DNA from: an uncultured Rhodovulum sp.
GTDB taxonomy: Bacteria; Pseudomonadota; Alphaproteobacteria; Rhodobacterales; Rhodobacteraceae
Assembly (NCBI GenBank): GCA_946221765.1
Contig: CAMIMK010000068.1
Span: 1 to 11,546 of the forward strand
DNA length: 11,546 nucleotides
Direction: 5' to 3'
Numbering within the stretch: position 1 is the stretch's first letter; each line of letters starts with the position of its first letter. The position numbers and the translations under genes are program-made. Shown piece after piece: positions 1 through 6,199 of this stretch. Below the pieces are notes generated by a model. That model saw only the letters and a program-made list of their open reading frames with translations. It had not been told where the DNA came from and searched no databases.

Positions 1-96
1 CCGGGACTGCCGCGCGGCGCGGGCAAGCCGGACGGCGGCGAGAAGGCCCCAGGCCGCGACCCCGGCGGCGAGGAGGAGAAGGGGCCAGCGGTCCAT
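1..96 (-). CDS. N-terminus of an unidentified membrane-anchored or exported protein (cut by window edge)
   Basis: An open frame starts at ATG 96-94 and runs off the left edge after 32 codons. It begins MDRWPLLLL and continues as a hydrophobic, Ala/Leu/Val-rich stretch to about residue 23, then turns basic (RLARAARQSR). This is the pattern of a single N-terminal membrane anchor followed by a cytoplasmic linker; read as a signal peptide it would have an atypical basic end. A good ribosome site (GAGGTG) sits 4 nt before the ATG. The start lies 56 bp after the permease stop on the same strand with no convincing terminator between, so it may be the last gene of the permease operon. Too little is visible to name a family; a real gene is likely but not certain. 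Confidence 0.5.
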   Translation of the reverse strand, partial: MDRWPLLLLAAGVAAWGLLAAVRLARAARQSR

Positions 97-152
97 CGGC
101 ACCTCGCGAGGAACCGGCCGCCCGGGATGGGGTGGCCGGCCGTGGGGCGGGA

Positions 153-1592
153 TCAGTAGCCCGCGGGGCGGGGCCAGGGCATGGTGAACTGCGCGGCGCG
201 GCTGACGTAGCGGTAGCGGCGGAAGTGGAACCAGAGCGAGGCGACGATGTAGAAGATGATCATCGCCACGAGCTGGGTGCCGTAGCCGAGGAACACCGCG
301 AAGAACGCCACCGCGCAGAGCGCCAGCAGCGCCAGCGCGGGCACCGGGTGGAACGGATGCTCGTAGCCGCGCTTGATCGTGCCCATCGGCCACTTGCGCC
401 GGAAGAGGATGATGTTGAGCGGCATGAAGGTGTATTCGAGCAGCCCCGACAGGATCGAGAACGTCACCACCTGGTCGAGCGGCGCCTTGAGCGCGAAGGC
501 GAGGGCGATCGGCACCAGGAACACGATCGACCGGTAGGGCGTGCGGAAGCGCGGATGCACGGCCCCGAACCAGCCGGGCAGATACTTGTCGCGGCCCATG
601 GCGAACCAGGCGCGCGAGGCGTCGTTGATGCAGCCGTTGGCCGAGGCGAGCGTCGCGAAGAGCGTGCCGATCCCGAGCAGCCAGACGAGCGGCTGGTGCC
701 CCGACAGCCGGGCCGCGTCGAAGAGCGGCGCCACCGAGCCGTTGACCCCGTCGCCGAGATACTCCCACGGGATCAGCCCGACGCAGATGTACCAGGTGAG
801 CGTCGCCGCGATCAGCAGCGTCATGATGCCCGCGAGCGTCCCGAAGGGGAGCGCCCGGGCCGGCGAGCGCACCTCCTCCGCCGCCTGGGTCGTGCCCTCG
901 ATCCCGAGGTAGAACCAGAGGCCGAAATGCACCGAGGCAAGGACGCCGATCCAGCCATAGGGCAGGGCCGCCTGCCCCGCCATCAGCTCGGCATGGTGCA
1001 TCTCGCCGGCGCCGATGAGGCCCGAGGTCGAGAAGAACAGGATCAGGATCGCCGAGAAGGCGATGGCGGTGATGACGAGGTTGAAGGTCAGCGTCGCCAG
1101 CACGCCGCGATAGTTGAGCCAGGCGAGGAACAGGATGACGAGCACGATGAAGGGCCGCTGGTCGAGCTCGCCGGCAAAGCCGCTCAGCCGCGCCACCTCG
1201 GACACCAGATAGCCGGCGGTGATCGCATTTGCCGCCTCCAGCATCGTATAGGCGAAGGTCAGGTAGAGGCCGACGTTGAAGGCCATCAGCGGCCCGATGA
1301 TGTGCTTGGCCTGGGTATACTGCCCCCCGGCCGCGGCCACCGTCGAGGTGACCTCGCTGTCGATCATCGCGACGCAGGTATAGAGGATGCCCGCGAACCA
1401 GCAGGCGAGCAGCGCGGCATAGGCGCCGCCCTTCCCCACCGCGAAATTCCAGCCCATGTATTCGCCGACGAGCACGATGCCGACGCCGAGCGCCCAGACA
1501 TGGGCCGGGCCGAGGACGCGGAGCAGGCCGACATTGGTGCCGTGCGGCCCCATGCCGTCCATGGTCTTGGAGGTGATGTCGAAACTGGCCAT
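153..1592 (-). CDS. APC-superfamily permease, ethanolamine-permease-like; candidate amine/amino-acid transporter
   Basis: Inner-membrane secondary transporter of 479 aa, the usual length for the amino acid-polyamine-organocation (APC) superfamily, with about 12 hydrophobic segments. The first helix region (about 30-52, GVGIVLVGEYMGWNF) resembles the unwound TM1 substrate site of ethanolamine-type permeases. The cytoplasmic-loop signature around residues 229-250 (GIEGTTQAAEEVRSPARALP) is typical of APC proteins. The N-terminal 25 residues are hydrophilic and the last 20 are basic and proline-rich. ATG 1592-1590 follows the stop of the 55-aa gene by 7 nt; that TGA overlaps the GAGGG ribosome site, so translation is probably coupled. 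Context beside gmaS/mgs/mgd suggests uptake of methylamine, gamma-glutamylmethylamide, N-methylglutamate or a related amine, but the substrate is inference. An ordinary ethanolamine or amino-acid permease is the alternative. Family call is firm, substrate is not. Confidence 0.9.
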   Translation of the reverse strand: MASFDITSKTMDGMGPHGTNVGLLRVLGPAHVWALGVGIVLVGEYMGWNFAVGKGGAYAALLACWFAGILYTCVAMIDSEVTSTVAAAGGQYTQAKHIIGPLMAFNVGLYLTFAYTMLEAANAITAGYLVSEVARLSGFAGELDQRPFIVLVILFLAWLNYRGVLATLTFNLVITAIAFSAILILFFSTSGLIGAGEMHHAELMAGQAALPYGWIGVLASVHFGLWFYLGIEGTTQAAEEVRSPARALPFGTLAGIMTLLIAATLTWYICVGLIPWEYLGDGVNGSVAPLFDAARLSGHQPLVWLLGIGTLFATLASANGCINDASRAWFAMGRDKYLPGWFGAVHPRFRTPYRSIVFLVPIALAFALKAPLDQVVTFSILSGLLEYTFMPLNIILFRRKWPMGTIKRGYEHPFHPVPALALLALCAVAFFAVFLGYGTQLVAMIIFYIVASLWFHFRRYRYVSRAAQFTMPWPRPAGY

Positions 1593-1599
1593 GCTGCCC

Positions 1600-1767
1600 T
1601 CAGCCCCGCTGGTCTTCGGTCATGGCCTCGAGCTCGCCCTCGCGCGAGGAGGTGAGAACCTCCTCGGGATAGGTCGCATCGGTGCGCAGCCAGTCGACGA
1701 CGATATAGAGGCCGAACACGGCCGACAGGGCCCAGGCCCCGTATTCCATGAGGATCCAGAAGCTCAT
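1600..1767 (-). CDS. 55-aa single-span membrane protein of the permease operon
   Basis: A short gene of 55 codons fills the gap between the 129-aa gene and the permease. It starts MSFWILMEYGAW and has one hydrophobic span (about residues 3-25, ending in YIVVDWLR), then an acidic hydrophilic tail (residues 29-55, many Glu/Asp) ending EDQRG. Its ATG (1767-1765) overlaps the TGA of the preceding gene in an ATGA junction, and its own TGA (1602-1600) lies 7 nt before the permease ATG. Such tight coupling on both sides argues for a real gene translated with its neighbours. A weak GGCGGAA ribosome site precedes it, with GGAGG further upstream. No family recognised. The likely role is a small accessory subunit of the adjacent transporter, by position only. 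Confidence 0.72.
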   Translation of the reverse strand: MSFWILMEYGAWALSAVFGLYIVVDWLRTDATYPEEVLTSSREGELEAMTEDQRG

Positions 1768-2153
1768 TTCCGCCGCGCCTCCCCGAATTTCTCCGCGATC
1801 ACCTCGCGATATTCCTTGTCCGAGAAGCGCAGCATCATGACGTAATAGCCGATGACCACCACGAACATGACCGCAAGAGCCGCCCAGGAGAAGCTGTAGT
1901 CATAGCGCGCGGTGAGGATCGGCGCCGCATCCGCGGGCGTCGCGAGGCCGAGCGCCTGATACTGGGCCACCTGCGTGGCATTCTGGCCCAGGCTCTCCCA
2001 GGTCGGGGCGACGACCTCGGGCGCGGTCTTCGTGCCCCCGGCGAGGCCGAGGTAGAGCGGGGCATAAAGCGCGCCGAAGGTCATGGCGAGCAGGACGGCG
2101 ACATCGAGGAGCTGGCTGAGCTTGCCCTGCACCGGCGGCGTGTAGCGGGCCAT
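1764..2153 (-). CDS. 129-aa two-span membrane protein of the permease operon, unknown family
   Basis: Small integral membrane protein with two hydrophobic segments: about residues 14-38 (LLDVAVLLAMTFGALYAPLY) and 88-108 (SWAALAVMFVVVIGYYVMM). They flank a hydrophilic loop of about 50 residues rich in Ala, Thr, Pro and Gln. The C-terminal 20 residues are strongly charged (SDKEYREVIAEKFGEARRK), with the look of a short amphipathic helix. The ATG lies 5 nt after the stop of the 95-aa gene with a G-rich ribosome site (AGGGGGG), and the stop overlaps the start of the 55-aa gene. The order small protein, small protein, small protein, permease, all coupled, suggests subunits of one transporter assembly. 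I do not recognise the family; no enzymatic motif is visible. A real gene is likely given the tight junctions and the protein-like composition. Confidence 0.8.
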   Translation of the reverse strand: MARYTPPVQGKLSQLLDVAVLLAMTFGALYAPLYLGLAGGTKTAPEVVAPTWESLGQNATQVAQYQALGLATPADAAPILTARYDYSFSWAALAVMFVVVIGYYVMMLRFSDKEYREVIAEKFGEARRK

Positions 2154-2158
2154 CCCCC

Positions 2159-2446
2159 CTACCCCCGCCCGCCGCGGCTGGCATCCAGGAAGCGGATGTC
2201 GAGCCCGTACATGAAATCGCGGTCCTCGCGGTAATGGCGCAGCATGGCGAGGATGGCGGCGGTGTTGAAGACGAGGATGACCGCCCCCGCCCCGAGCAGC
2301 ATCAGGCGCGCGAGCCCGTTCGGGGCAAGCTGCCAGGTGGCGATGGCGACGAAGAAGATTGCGAACCAGAGTCCGATGACAAACGCCCAGGCGACGGTCA
2401 CGTCGCGCTTGTGCATGGCCCTGATGCGTGGCGTCAGGTCCGACAT
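2159..2446 (-). CDS. 95-aa two-span membrane protein, first gene of the permease operon
   Basis: Predicted inner-membrane protein of 95 aa beginning MSDLTPRIRAMHKRD. It has two hydrophobic spans: about residues 17-40 (rich in Trp and Phe) and 46-68. A charged C-terminal tail follows (HYREDRDFMYGLDIRFLD). A longer open frame begins 21 codons upstream (ATG at 2509-2507), but the start at 2446 is preferred because a strong ribosome site, GGGAGGAAAGCA, lies immediately before it and nothing comparable precedes the longer form. The upstream extension would also cover the leader with its inverted repeat. The helical-hairpin size recalls the small partner proteins found beside some sodium/solute symporters, but no homology to those families can be claimed from sequence reading. 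Unknown function; transporter accessory subunit is an inference from operon position. Confidence 0.8.
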   Translation of the reverse strand: MSDLTPRIRAMHKRDVTVAWAFVIGLWFAIFFVAIATWQLAPNGLARLMLLGAGAVILVFNTAAILAMLRHYREDRDFMYGLDIRFLDASRGGRG

Positions 2447-2503
2447 TGCTTTCCTCCCATGGATCCGCACGGCAGGATTCGAGTCCCGCTCAATATTCCC
2501 GTG

Positions 2504-2521
2504 TGGCAACTTTCATTGCCA
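2504..2521. repeat. Perfect inverted repeat in the leader of the permease operon
   Basis: The arms TGGCAA and TTGCCA are exactly complementary and separated by six bases (CTTTCA on the plus strand). The repeat lies 58 bp upstream of the chosen start of the 95-aa gene, in the only sizeable non-coding gap of this end of the window. Its dyad form suits a dimeric regulator's operator or a small leader hairpin. It superficially resembles a sigma-54 promoter, but the GG-GC distance is 11 rather than 10 bases. Confidence 0.45.
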
Positions 2522-2547
2522 ACAGGAAATCCCCAGTCTGTCGTCAA
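2519..2547 (-). promoter_or_regulatory. Weak candidate sigma-70-type promoter for the permease operon
   Basis: On the minus strand a good -35-like TTGACG (2547-2542) is followed after 17 bases by TGTTGG (2524-2519), which is a poor -10 and overlaps the inverted repeat. The same TTGACG hexamer is used in the stronger candidate promoter of mgsA. A promoter somewhere in 2447-2560 is expected, because a hairpin terminator separates purU from this operon; this exact placement is uncertain. Confidence 0.28.
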
Positions 2548-2552
2548 GTCCA

Positions 2553-2586
2553 GAAAAGCTTGCGGCCCCGGCACCGCCGGAGCCAC
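2553..2586 (-). terminator. Rho-independent-type terminator after purU
   Basis: Six bases beyond the purU stop, the minus strand can fold an 11-bp GC-rich stem (GTGGCTCCGGC with GCCGGGGCCGC, two G-U pairs) around a GGT loop. A short T-run (AAGCTTTTC) follows. The T-tract is only four bases, so termination may be partial. It marks the end of the mgsABC-gmaS-purU block and implies separate transcription of the permease block. Confidence 0.6.
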
Positions 2587-2592
2587 CGGCCC

Positions 2593-3477
2593 TCACCCCA
2601 TCCGCTCGGACGCGTAGGAGCCGGGGCTCGCCGGGAACACCACCGTCTTGTTGCCGTTCAGGAAGGAGCGGTGATGGATATGGGCATGCACGGCCCGCGC
2701 CAGAACCGAGGCCTCCACGTCCCGCCCGAGCGAGACGTAATCCTCGGGGCTCTGCGCATGGGTGACCCGCACGGTGTCCTGCTCGATGATCGGCCCCTCG
2801 TCGAGATCGGCGGTCACGTAATGCGCCGTCGCCCCGATCAGCTTCACCCCCCGCTGGAAGGCCTGCTTGTAGGGATTCGCCCCCTTGAAGCTCGGCAGGA
2901 AGGAATGATGGATGTTGATGATCCGCCCCGACATCCGCGTGCAGAGCGCATCCGACAGCACCTGCATGTAGCGGGCGAGCACGATGAGCTCGGCCCCGGT
3001 CTCCTCGACCAGCGCCAGCAGCCGCGCCTCGGCCTCGGGCTTGTTCTCCTTCGTCACCCGGATGTGGTGGAAGGGGATGTCGTGGTTCACCACCACCTTC
3101 TGGTAGGTGAGATGGTTCGACACCACGGCCACGATGTCGACCGGCAGTGCCCCGATCCGCCAGCGGTAGAGCAGGTCGTTCAGGCAGTGGCCGAAGTTCG
3201 ACACCATGACCACGACCTTCATCTTGGCCGCGGCGTCGCGGATCGCCCAGTCCATGCCGAAGGCCTCGGCCACCGGGGCGAAGCCGTCGCAGAGCGCCTG
3301 CAGCGTCGCGCCCGTCTCGGAGACGAAGGTGACGCGGGTGAAGAACCGGCCGGTCTCGCTGTCGTCGAACTGTGCCGAGTCGGTGATGTTGCAGCCCGCA
3401 TCAGCGAGAAAGCCCGACAGCGCCGCGACGATTCCGCGGCGCGAGAGGCAGGTGACGGTCAGGACATAGGTGGTCAT
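2593..3477 (-). CDS. purU: Formyltetrahydrofolate deformylase (10-formyl-THF hydrolase)
   Basis: Cytoplasmic enzyme that hydrolyses 10-formyl-THF to formate and THF. The 294-aa length fits the family. An N-terminal ACT domain (about residues 3-80, with CLSRRGIVAALSGFLADAGCNI) is followed by the formyltransferase fold (about 86-285). The catalytic triad typical of this fold is visible: Asn188 and His190 in INIHHSFLPSFKGANPY, and Asp226 in LDEGPII. The ATG is 5 nt beyond the gmaS stop with only a weak ribosome site, so coupling to gmaS is probable. In this setting PurU closes the C1 branch: methyl carbon from methylamine, already bound to THF and oxidised by FolD, is released as formate while THF is regenerated. 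In other bacteria PurU mainly balances purine and one-carbon pools; the gene order here favours the methylamine role. Confidence 0.95.
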   Translation of the reverse strand: MTTYVLTVTCLSRRGIVAALSGFLADAGCNITDSAQFDDSETGRFFTRVTFVSETGATLQALCDGFAPVAEAFGMDWAIRDAAAKMKVVVMVSNFGHCLNDLLYRWRIGALPVDIVAVVSNHLTYQKVVVNHDIPFHHIRVTKENKPEAEARLLALVEETGAELIVLARYMQVLSDALCTRMSGRIINIHHSFLPSFKGANPYKQAFQRGVKLIGATAHYVTADLDEGPIIEQDTVRVTHAQSPEDYVSLGRDVEASVLARAVHAHIHHRSFLNGNKTVVFPASPGSYASERMG

Positions 3478-3482
3478 GGCGC

Positions 3483-4790
3483 TCAGACGTCGAGGGTGGT
3501 GTCATGCTCCCAGGGCGTGAACTGGGAACAGTAGGTGTCCCATTCCTGGTGCTTGAGCTTCAGATAGGCGGCGGAGAAATCGGTGCCGAGCGCGGCCTGC
3601 AACTCGGTGTCGGCCTCATAGGCGCGCAGCGCGTCGAGCAGGTTGAGCGGCAGCTTGGGCGCGCCGGTGATCGTGTGGCCGTCGCGATACATGTCGATGT
3701 CCGAATGCGGACCGGGATCGGCCTTGCTGCGCAGGCCGCTCAGGCCGGCGGCGATGATGATCGCCTGCAGCAGATAGGGGTTCGCCGCCCCGTCCGGCAG
3801 CCGCAGCTCGAAGCGGCCCGGCCCCGGCACCCGCACCATGTGGGTGCGGTTGTTGCCGGTCCAGGTCACCGAGTTCGGCGCCCAGGTCGCGCCCGAGACG
3901 GTGCGCGGCGCGTTGATCCGCTTGTAGGAATTCACCGTCGGGTTGGTGACGGCGGCGAGGGCCGAGGCATGATTCATGATGCCGCCGAGGAAGGTCCGCC
4001 CCTGCTCCGACAGGCCGAAGGGCATCGCCTTGTCGGCGAAGGCATTGGTCCTGCCGTCGGTGGACCAGACCGAGACATGCGCATGGCAGCCGTTGCCGGT
4101 CAGGCCCTTGAAGGGCTTCGGCATGAAGGTGGCGCGCAGGCCGTGCTTCTCCGCGATCGACTTGACCATGAACTTGAAGAAGGAATGCTTGTCGGCCGTC
4201 GCCAGCGCGTCGTCGAATTCCCAGTTCATCTCGAACTGGCCGTTCGCGTCCTCATGGTCGTTCTGGTAGGGCTTCCAGCCGAGCGCGAGCATCGCGTCGC
4301 AGATCTCGGCGATGATGTCATAGCGCCGCATCACCGCCTGCTGGTCGTAGCAGGGCTTCACCGCGGTATCGGCGGGGTCCGAGATCGCCTGCCCGTCCGG
4401 GGTGATCAGGAAGAATTCCGCCTCGACGCCGGTCTTGACGCGCAGCCCCGCCTCGGCCGCCTCGGCGACGAGGCGCTTCAGCACCACCCGGGGCGCCTGC
4501 GCGATCGGGGTGTCCTCCATGACGCAGTCGGCCGCCACCCAGGCGACCTCCGGCTTCCACGGCAGCTGGATGACCGAGGCGGGGTCGGGCACCGCGAAGA
4601 CGTCCGGATGGGCCGGCGTCAGGTCGAGCCAGGTGGCGAAGCCGGCAAAGCCCGCCCCGTCGGCCTGCATCTCGGCGATGGCCTGCGCGGGCACGAGCTT
4701 TGCCCGCTGGCCCCCGAACAGGTCGGTGTAGGAGATCATGAAGTATTTGACGCCGCGCTCGGCGGCAAAGGCGGCGAGGTGGTTCGTCAC
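3483..4790 (-). CDS. gmaS: Gamma-glutamylmethylamide synthetase (glutamine synthetase-like)
   Basis: ATP-dependent ligase joining methylamine to glutamate to give gamma-glutamylmethylamide, first step of the NMG pathway. The protein has 435 aa from the GTG at 4790-4788, chosen because AGGGGA lies 7 nt before it and because it gives a start (MTNHLAAFAAERGVKYF) a few residues ahead of the conserved YFMISYTDLFG block. An ATG at 4844 would add 18 atypical residues. Glutamine-synthetase features in order: metal-binding VEAEFF (E123, E125), the HEDANGQFEMNWEF segment (about 179-192), the ATP/metal GNGCHAHVSVW (about 232-242), NPTVNSYKR (283-291), and the substrate-site GRFELRLPD (about 325-333). 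The NLYDLPP adenylylation motif of GlnA is absent. Ordinary glutamine synthetase is the alternative, but linkage to mgsABC, mgdCD, folD and purU makes GmaS much more likely. Confidence 0.92.
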   Translation of the reverse strand: MTNHLAAFAAERGVKYFMISYTDLFGGQRAKLVPAQAIAEMQADGAGFAGFATWLDLTPAHPDVFAVPDPASVIQLPWKPEVAWVAADCVMEDTPIAQAPRVVLKRLVAEAAEAGLRVKTGVEAEFFLITPDGQAISDPADTAVKPCYDQQAVMRRYDIIAEICDAMLALGWKPYQNDHEDANGQFEMNWEFDDALATADKHSFFKFMVKSIAEKHGLRATFMPKPFKGLTGNGCHAHVSVWSTDGRTNAFADKAMPFGLSEQGRTFLGGIMNHASALAAVTNPTVNSYKRINAPRTVSGATWAPNSVTWTGNNRTHMVRVPGPGRFELRLPDGAANPYLLQAIIIAAGLSGLRSKADPGPHSDIDMYRDGHTITGAPKLPLNLLDALRAYEADTELQAALGTDFSAAYLKLKHQEWDTYCSQFTPWEHDTTLDV

Positions 4791-4860
4791 GAGGCAGTCC
4801 CCTGTCGGTTGGGAGTATTCGTGGCCGATGCACGCTCCCGTCATGCGCCGGCTCGAGGGA

Positions 4861-6189
4861 TCAGAACCCGGATTTGCCCGGATACCAGTCGGTGCCCGCG
4901 AGCGGGATCTTGGCCATTGCCGCCGCTTCCATCGTCAGCGCGCAGAGGTCTTCCGGCTCGAGGTTGTGCAGATGGTTGTGGCCGCAGGCCCGCGCGATCG
5001 TCTGCGCCTCCAGCGTCATCACCTTCAGGAAGTTCGCGAGCCGGCGGCCGGCGAGCTCCGGGTCGACCCGCTTCATCAGCTCGGGATCCTGCGTGGTGAT
5101 CCCGGCCGGGTCGCGGCCCTCGTGCCAGTCGTCATAGGCCCCGGCGGTGGTGCCGAGCTTCTGGTACTCGTCCTCCCAGTGCGGATCGTTGTCGCCGAGC
5201 GCGACCAGCGCCGCGGTGCCGATCGCCACCGCATCGGCCCCGAGGGCCAGCGCCTTCGCCGTGTCCGCGCCCGAGCGGATGCCGCCCGAGACGATCAGCT
5301 GCACCTTGCGATGCATCCCGAGGTCCTGCAGCGCCTGCACCGCCGGGCGGATGCAGGCGAGGATCGGCATGCCGACATTCTCGATGAAGACGTCCTGCGT
5401 CGCCGCGGTGCCGCCCTGCATCCCGTCGAGCACCACCACGTCCGCCCCTGCCTTCACGGCCAGCGCGGTGTCGTAATAGGGCCGCGCGCCGCCGATCTTC
5501 ACGTAGATCGGCTTTTCCCAGGCGGTGATTTCCCGCAGCTCGAGGATCTTGATCTCCAGGTCGTCCGGCCCGGTCCAGTCGGGGTGCCGGCAGGCGCTGC
5601 GCTGGTCGATGCCCTTCGGCAGCGTGCGCATCTCGGCCACGCGGTCGGAGATCTTCTGCCCGAGCAGCATGCCGCCGCCCCCCGGCTTCGCCCCCTGCCC
5701 CACCACGACCTCGATCGCATCGGCGCGGCGCAGGTCGCGCGGGTTCATGCCGTAGCGCGACGGCAGATACTGGTAGACGAGCGTCTGGCTGTGGCCGCGC
5801 TCCTCGTCGGTCATGCCGCCGTCGCCGGTCGTCGTCGAGGTGCCGGCAAGCGTCGCGCCGCGGCCGAGCGCCTCCTTGGCCGGGCCGCTCAGCGCGCCGA
5901 AGCTCATGCCCGCGATTGTCACCGGGATCTTGAGCGTGATCGGCTTCTTCGCGAACCGGGTGCCGAGCACCACGGTCGTGTCGCATTTCTCGCGATAGCC
6001 CTCGAGCGGATAGCGGCTGATCGAGGCGCCGAGGAACAGCAGGTCGTCGAAATGCGGCACCTTCCGCTTCGCGCCGCCGCCCCGGATGTCGTAGATGCCG
6101 GTCGCCGCCGCCCGCCGGATCTCGGCCAGCGTATAGTCGTCGAAGGTCGCCGACTTGCGCGGCGGGGTGGCGGGATTGTGGTAGCTCAT
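4861..6189 (-). CDS. mgsC: N-methylglutamate synthase subunit C, FMN glutamate-synthase-like domain
   Basis: Catalytic FMN subunit of N-methylglutamate synthase, 442 aa. The start at 6189 (MSYHNPATPP) is chosen over an in-frame ATG 22 codons upstream because GAGGGGCGAGAC directly precedes it and the longer form would run back into mgsB. Glutamate synthase signatures: GMSFGALSGPAKEALGRGA (94-112), GQGAKPGGGGMLLGQKI (164-180), DGMQGGTAAT (255-264) and the FMN-phosphate loop SGGIRSGADTAKALALGADA (301-320). Where the family normally has its three-cysteine 3Fe-4S motif, this protein reads DDWHEGRDPAGITTQDPEL (353-371), without cysteine. It lies 10 nt after mgsB and 70 nt before the gmaS GTG. The reaction, transfer of methylamine from gamma-glutamylmethylamide to form N-methylglutamate, is inferred from the cluster. 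The rhizobial GlxD type is the homologous alternative name. Confidence 0.93.
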   Translation of the reverse strand: MSYHNPATPPRKSATFDDYTLAEIRRAAATGIYDIRGGGAKRKVPHFDDLLFLGASISRYPLEGYREKCDTTVVLGTRFAKKPITLKIPVTIAGMSFGALSGPAKEALGRGATLAGTSTTTGDGGMTDEERGHSQTLVYQYLPSRYGMNPRDLRRADAIEVVVGQGAKPGGGGMLLGQKISDRVAEMRTLPKGIDQRSACRHPDWTGPDDLEIKILELREITAWEKPIYVKIGGARPYYDTALAVKAGADVVVLDGMQGGTAATQDVFIENVGMPILACIRPAVQALQDLGMHRKVQLIVSGGIRSGADTAKALALGADAVAIGTAALVALGDNDPHWEDEYQKLGTTAGAYDDWHEGRDPAGITTQDPELMKRVDPELAGRRLANFLKVMTLEAQTIARACGHNHLHNLEPEDLCALTMEAAAMAKIPLAGTDWYPGKSGF

Positions 6190-6199
6190 GTCTCGCCCC

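Noticed and set aside
97..152. Terminator after the permease
   Set aside because: CCGGCC and GGCCGG can pair around a 14-base loop, but there is no T-run and such arms are common by chance in this GC range.
132..1655. Long plus-strand open frame opposite the permease (507 codons), and similar ones at 3504-5099, 4738-6228, 6744-7904 and 8970-10199
   Set aside because: They are antisense to well-identified genes, have low-complexity Arg/Gly/His/Ala-rich translations with no domain, and arise from the scarcity of stop codons in GC-rich DNA.
2502..2523. Sigma-54 promoter TTGGCA...TTGC in the permease leader, attractive for nitrogen-regulated amine uptake
   Set aside because: The GG and GC elements are separated by 11 bases on either strand, one more than sigma-54 tolerates well; the resemblance follows from the inverted repeat. 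Not excluded experimentally.
3483..4790. Ordinary glutamine synthetase for ammonium assimilation
   Set aside because: The adenylylation motif is absent and the gene lies inside an mgs/mgd/purU block, which fits gamma-glutamylmethylamide synthetase better.
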